A model generated the notes under the pieces. That model did no database searches, was not told the origin of the DNA, and saw only the letters and a list, made by a program, of their open reading frames with translations. From positions 1 through 27,703 of the IMG/VR virus record IMGVR_UViG_3300032240_001210: a stretch of DNA of 27,703 nucleotides; one strand, written 5' to 3'. Every line of letters begins with the position of its first letter. The first letter of the stretch is position 1. Made by a program: the position numbers and the translations under genes. Below are positions 24,425-27,703 of this stretch, one piece after another. Origin of the DNA: a virus.

Positions 24425-24997
24425 ATGGCAAAAAGAATACAATTTAGAAGAGGAACAACTGTAGAGCACTCAACCTTTGTTGGCGCTCCTGGTGAATTGA
24501 CTATTGATACATCAAAAAATACAGTGGTTGTTCATGATGGAGTTACGCCTGGCGGGTTCCCAGCAACTCGTTTAGAAAATGTTGGCGGAACATCAACATT
24601 TAACGGACTAGTAAGAATAACAAATACCGAAGCTAGTACTTCAACTATTACCGGAGCATTGACAATTGCAGGCGGCCTAGGAGTAGCTGGCAGAATAACT
24701 GTAAATAATTTGGTCGAAACTTCTACCATCGCAGTTAAAGAAAATGTTAACCCTATTACAGGTGCATTAGAAGATATTTTAAAACTCACAGGTGTTGTCT
24801 ACGACAGAAAAGATAAATCATCAATCAACGAAGCAGGATTAATTGCAGAAGATGTAGACAAGATTCTTCCTAATCTAGTTACAAAAGATGCTAACGGTAA
24901 TCCGTTTGGAATCCAGTACACAAAAATTGTAGCATACTTGATTGAAGCTATCAAAGATCAACAACAGCAAATAGAAGAATTAAAGAAAAAGGTATAA
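24425..24997 (+). CDS. Small fibre protein with C-terminal S74 intramolecular chaperone
   Basis: 190 aa. Residues 1-45 (KRIQFRRGTT, GELTIDT, VVVHDGVTPGG) resemble the N-terminal module of phage major tropism determinant-type proteins. Residues 72-93 are a GALTIAGGLGVAGRI shaft repeat like those in fibres A and D. Residues about 98-190 match the endosialidase-type intramolecular chaperone (peptidase S74): ENVNPITGALEDILKLTGVVYDR, NEAGLIAEDVDKILPNLV, IQYTKIVAYLIEAIKDQQQQIEEL, ending in a coiled-coil-like helix. S100 and K105 keep the Ser-x4-Lys spacing of the endosialidase F dyad (S911/K916), so trimerisation and self-cleavage before S100 are plausible, leaving a mature part of only about 99 residues. 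It lies 18 bases after fibre D and 1 base before fibre E. Other reading: it supplies the chaperone in trans to a neighbouring fibre. Confidence 0.85.
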   Translation: MAKRIQFRRGTTVEHSTFVGAPGELTIDTSKNTVVVHDGVTPGGFPATRLENVGGTSTFNGLVRITNTEASTSTITGALTIAGGLGVAGRITVNNLVETSTIAVKENVNPITGALEDILKLTGVVYDRKDKSSINEAGLIAEDVDKILPNLVTKDANGNPFGIQYTKIVAYLIEAIKDQQQQIEELKKKV

Positions 24998-24998
24998 A

Positions 24999-26771
24999 AT
25001 GGCCTATCAAGTCAATAGATATAACGGCAGTTTTTTAGTATCTGTAGCAGACGGTACTATCGATAACACTACAAGCATTAGATTTGTGGGTAAAAACTAC
25101 GCTGGTTACGGTCAAGTTCAAAACGAAAATTTTTTGCACCTGATGGAAAATTTTGCAGGTGCAAGTCAACCTACTAAAACAGTATCGGGTCAACTTTGGT
25201 ATGATAGCACTGAAAGAAAAATCAAAGTCTATGACGGCACACGTTTTAGGATAGTTGGCGGTTCAGTAGCCAGTGCTACTGCTCCGTTAGGTTTAAGCGC
25301 CGGAGAATTTTGGTTTGACAGCCTTGCACAGCAATTATACTGCTGGACTGGTACAGAATTTATTTTAGTTGGCCCTCAAAATTCTACAACATTAGGCGAG
25401 ACAACTATTACTGCCAGCACTGTTAAAGACAGCGTTAATGAAAATAGAACCATTGCTAGAATCAAAGCAGGTGGAACTGATATTGCTATTTTTAGCAAAG
25501 ATACTTTTATATTAAGTTCAGCGGATCAAGGTCTAATTCCTGGGTTCAGTCGCATTAAGAAAGGTATTACTCTAACAGGAACAGATAACGATGCTGGAGT
25601 TACTACTACTTCTTCGATGGCAACAATATGGGGAACTAGTTCTTCTACTAAATCAATTGTTAATCCTACTGATGATTCGTTGGTATATACAGTTAACGAT
25701 CTAGTATTAAAATCAAATCCATCGTTTCCTACAACAGTTGATTTTAGTTCAGACGGAGTAACATTCAGTGCTGCTTCAGCTGTCAAAGCTAGCATTGCTT
25801 TAGATGATGCTTCGGACATTGCAATAACAAACCAGTCTGGAAATAATATAAAATTAAAAATTCGTGTATCTTCAACTGAAACACGAACAATGGCTGATAT
25901 TTCTACAACAGGAATCGTTCCCGGAGTAGACAGCGCATATTCATTAGGCAATGATAGTCTTCGTTGGTACCAAATTTGGGCCGACAATTTGATTGTGACC
26001 AACAACATTTTAGGTTCGTTTATTGGCAATTTAACTGGTAATGTTACTGGTAATGTTACAGGAAATGTTACAGGAAATGTTACAGGTAATGTCAGCGGAA
26101 GCAGTTCAAGCTGCACAGGTAATGCAGCCACAGCCACAACAACTAATAACCTAAATAACAAAGGCGAAAGTATTACGGCTACTCCTAATTCAATTGCTTC
26201 TAGAGATCCTAACGGTGACATAACAGCAAACAGATTCTTAGGTACAACATCTCAAAGCGATAGATTAAAAATTGACAATGATGCTGTAGACAATGTTTCA
26301 TCTGCGTACAAATCTGCAAAAACTTCTAAGACTGCTAACACCATTGCCGCAAGAGACAGCAGTGGAAATCTATCAGCTAACATATTCAACGGTAAAGCTA
26401 CATCTGTTCAGGGTGCTGACCTTGCAGAAAAATATCTAGCAGACAAAGAATATGATGTTGGCACAGTGGTAATTGTAGGCGGCGAGCGTGAAGTCACTGC
26501 CAGTGTATGGGTAGGACAAAGGGCAGTTGGTGTAGTAAGTGGCGCACCTGGTCTAATGATGAATCAAGATCTAGAAAATGGCACATACATTGCTCTTAAA
26601 GGCCGTGTACCAGTTAAGGTAATTGGTCATGTACGCAAAGGTGACCGATTAGTTGCTGCCCCAGACGGTTGCGCAATGGTCAGTGATGACTCTAATGCTA
26701 ACACTTTTGCCGTAGCTTTAGAATCTAGCTTAAATACTGAAGTAAAATTAATTGAAGCAATTGTTCTTTAA
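24999..26771 (+). CDS. Fibre E: anchor-type tail fibre with GADLAEKY-type C-terminal domain
   Basis: 590 aa. It starts 1 base after the S74-type gene, with AAGG (24989-24992) 6 bases upstream. The anchor (1-215) has VGKNYAGYGQVQNENFLHLMENFAG, GQLWYD, GEFWFD, LVGP and PGFSRIKKGI; it is closest by eye to fibre D. The RW module is LGNDSLRWYQIWADNL, followed by IGN and five TGN units, then SIASRDPNGDITANRF and TIAARDSSGNLSANIF, two copies of a fibre repeat. The C-terminal domain (472-590) begins GADLAEKYLADKEYDVGTVV and has AVGVVSGAPGLMMN, YIALKGRVPVKV and KGDRLVA. This domain is common at the ends of marine phage fibres; it recalls the peptidase G2 chaperone of Bacillus phage appendages, but that link is tentative and no cleavage residues could be assigned. 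Confidence 0.84.
   Translation: MAYQVNRYNGSFLVSVADGTIDNTTSIRFVGKNYAGYGQVQNENFLHLMENFAGASQPTKTVSGQLWYDSTERKIKVYDGTRFRIVGGSVASATAPLGLSAGEFWFDSLAQQLYCWTGTEFILVGPQNSTTLGETTITASTVKDSVNENRTIARIKAGGTDIAIFSKDTFILSSADQGLIPGFSRIKKGITLTGTDNDAGVTTTSSMATIWGTSSSTKSIVNPTDDSLVYTVNDLVLKSNPSFPTTVDFSSDGVTFSAASAVKASIALDDASDIAITNQSGNNIKLKIRVSSTETRTMADISTTGIVPGVDSAYSLGNDSLRWYQIWADNLIVTNNILGSFIGNLTGNVTGNVTGNVTGNVTGNVSGSSSSCTGNAATATTTNNLNNKGESITATPNSIASRDPNGDITANRFLGTTSQSDRLKIDNDAVDNVSSAYKSAKTSKTANTIAARDSSGNLSANIFNGKATSVQGADLAEKYLADKEYDVGTVVIVGGEREVTASVWVGQRAVGVVSGAPGLMMNQDLENGTYIALKGRVPVKVIGHVRKGDRLVAAPDGCAMVSDDSNANTFAVALESSLNTEVKLIEAIVL
26031..26090 (+). repeat. 12-bp tandem repeat encoding (V/L)TGN in fibre E
   Basis: Five in-frame units of 12 bases, consensus GTTACWGGWAAT (the first has TTA for GTT), encode LTGN followed by four VTGN; a degenerate unit (VSG) follows. 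The nearly identical DNA units are more alike than needed for the protein, which suggests recent slippage or unit gain. Related but scattered GNVTGN strings occur in fibre C near 19084 and 19550. Confidence 0.85.
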
Positions 26772-26780
26772 GGATTAAAA

Positions 26781-27671
26781 ATGGCAGGATCAGGAACCAC
26801 AGCCCTTGCAAGCGATGTTAATACACCGTATAGTACCGGCGTTAACATTATGGGTGTTGGATCTGTAAGCAGGGGGTACGGACAAACTACCTTTGGTTCG
26901 GGAGTAACAACGTCAACTATTATTACTCCAAATGAGTATAATAACATTAGATACGATTTATTGAATGCTAGTGCTCATCAAAACGGATCAGCAGCAGCGT
27001 TAACACTTGCCGGCAAAGTGTCAGGCCAATTATTAGATACTACAGATGCTAATTCTTTTGGATCTTATCAAGCAACAATTGATACTAATAGGTTTAATTG
27101 TCACAGTACTAGAAAAACAACTGTTTCTGCTGGCAGCAACTCTAGAACAAGTTCTTGGGTAAGTAATGTCAGAGCAGTTTATGCATTGAATTTTAATAAC
27201 GCCAACGAAGCAAGATATTTTTGGAATGGCGGCGGTAGAATTAGATTTGCTAGTTCTAGATCCGGTGGAGCGGCCACTGCACAAAATGCCTCATGGAGCA
27301 GTTTGCTGTCATCTGCAGGTACTCAAGAATTTGGTGGTTCCGCAGCATACGGATGGGGAGGTGGCGTAGGTACAACACTATATGCTATTTCTTCAAGCGC
27401 ACCATACGCATCAAATACCTATTTGATTTCAGTACAGCCAAATGCCGCTCCAGGATCAGCTACAGTTTTTAATTTTACGTTAATTTGGGATGATCCTTAT
27501 GTAGACCCTAGTCCAGGTCAACCTCCACTACCGGAAGATATTGTAGATGGTACATTAAGCTATTCTGTTGAAATTACCTATCCTACAGGAGGCCATGCCC
27601 TTACTCCTAGTGGCACTTGGACCAGCTATAGAGAAGCTACTTATAACGCAGGGGCAATAACAGGCGGATAA
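26781..27671 (+). CDS. 296-aa virion/fibre-associated protein of unknown function
   Basis: The ATG has AGGA (26771-26774) 6 bases upstream, overlapping the fibre E stop. The protein lacks the shared anchor. It starts MAGSGTTALASDVNTPYSTG and has RGYGQ (31-35), NEYNNIRYDLLNASAHQNG (51-69), a serine/threonine-rich region (100-126), then ARYFWNGGGRIRFASSRSGG (144-163), TQEFGG, and a late IWDDPYVDPSPGQPPLPEDIVDGTL segment. The NGGGRIRF...RSGG element is one I associate with small structural proteins downstream of fibre genes in marine phages, but no function is established to my knowledge. It has no signal peptide, membrane segment or enzyme motif. Position after five fibres suggests a virion or fibre accessory role. 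Low complexity and Gly/Ser/Asn content fit an extracellular beta protein. Confidence 0.75.
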   Translation: MAGSGTTALASDVNTPYSTGVNIMGVGSVSRGYGQTTFGSGVTTSTIITPNEYNNIRYDLLNASAHQNGSAAALTLAGKVSGQLLDTTDANSFGSYQATIDTNRFNCHSTRKTTVSAGSNSRTSSWVSNVRAVYALNFNNANEARYFWNGGGRIRFASSRSGGAATAQNASWSSLLSSAGTQEFGGSAAYGWGGGVGTTLYAISSSAPYASNTYLISVQPNAAPGSATVFNFTLIWDDPYVDPSPGQPPLPEDIVDGTLSYSVEITYPTGGHALTPSGTWTSYREATYNAGAITGG

Positions 27672-27703
27672 TATTTTGGACTCCTAGACTAGCTGGTAAA
27701 TAA
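27672..27703 (+). other. Intergenic end of window, no feature assigned
   Basis: These 32 bases follow the last stop. They hold a short CTAGACTAG motif but no G/C-rich stem with a T-run, so no terminator is called. The final bases GGTAAATAA could be the beginning of another NATAAATA-like element cut by the window edge; this cannot be decided here. Confidence 0.3.

Noticed and set aside
26020-26110. CRISPR-like array
   Set aside because: The 12-base units are in frame, without spacers, and encode a fibre shaft repeat.
25526-26221. Long open frame on the minus strand (231 codons)
   Set aside because: It is the complement of fibre E and mirrors its Gly/Thr/Val-rich codons; it gives a Val/Leu/Pro-rich low-complexity protein with no recognised motif. 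All other minus-strand frames have the same character.
27672-27703. Transcription terminator after the last gene
   Set aside because: Only a short CTAGACTAG motif is present, without a stable stem or T-run.

Overview
The window looks like the tail-fibre and baseplate end of the late structural region of a tailed phage, most likely an uncultured marine T4-like myovirus. The base composition is AT-rich by eye. Every supported gene lies on the + strand and gene junctions run from a 1-base overlap to 28 bases. There are no tRNA, integrase, replication or lysis genes. The protein families resemble those I know from cyanophage and pelagiphage virion proteins. The host cannot be read from this window.

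Layout. (1) Positions 1-12786 hold the 3' part (at least 4261 codons) of one giant virion protein; its start lies upstream of the window. It is a mosaic of beta-rich modules: an N-terminal part typical of marine myovirus giant structural proteins, five short carbohydrate-binding-like modules, an integrin-type FG-GAP propeller interrupted by some of them, a cupredoxin-like module, two GDGTGA modules, and a ladder of beta-sandwich repeats ending in a conserved C-terminus. (2) 12794-13459 encodes a 221-aa structural protein. (3) 13462-26771 carries five paralogous fibre proteins (756, 594, 1636, 513 and 590 aa). They share an N-terminal anchor of about 200 residues but end differently: a tail-collar domain, an unrecognised beta C-terminus, a long repeat fibre with a conserved tip, a short GTQW-type end, and a GADLAEKY-type domain. 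Between them sit a Tfa-like fibre-assembly chaperone (22456-22836) and a small protein ending in an S74-type intramolecular chaperone (24425-24997). (4) 26781-27671 encodes a 296-aa protein of unknown function. The last 32 bases are non-coding or the start of the next intergenic region.

How they may work together (inference): the giant protein and the 221-aa protein would belong to the baseplate or tail. The five fibres would dock at equivalent or related sites through the shared anchor and offer different receptor-binding ends, and the two chaperone-type genes would help folding and trimerisation. Two copies of AATAAATA, which fits the T4/cyanophage late-promoter pattern NATAAATA, overlap the stop codons before 12794 and 22865. 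They suggest late transcription units starting at the 221-aa gene and at the fourth fibre. Three starts were set by Shine-Dalgarno position or family alignment rather than by the longest open frame.
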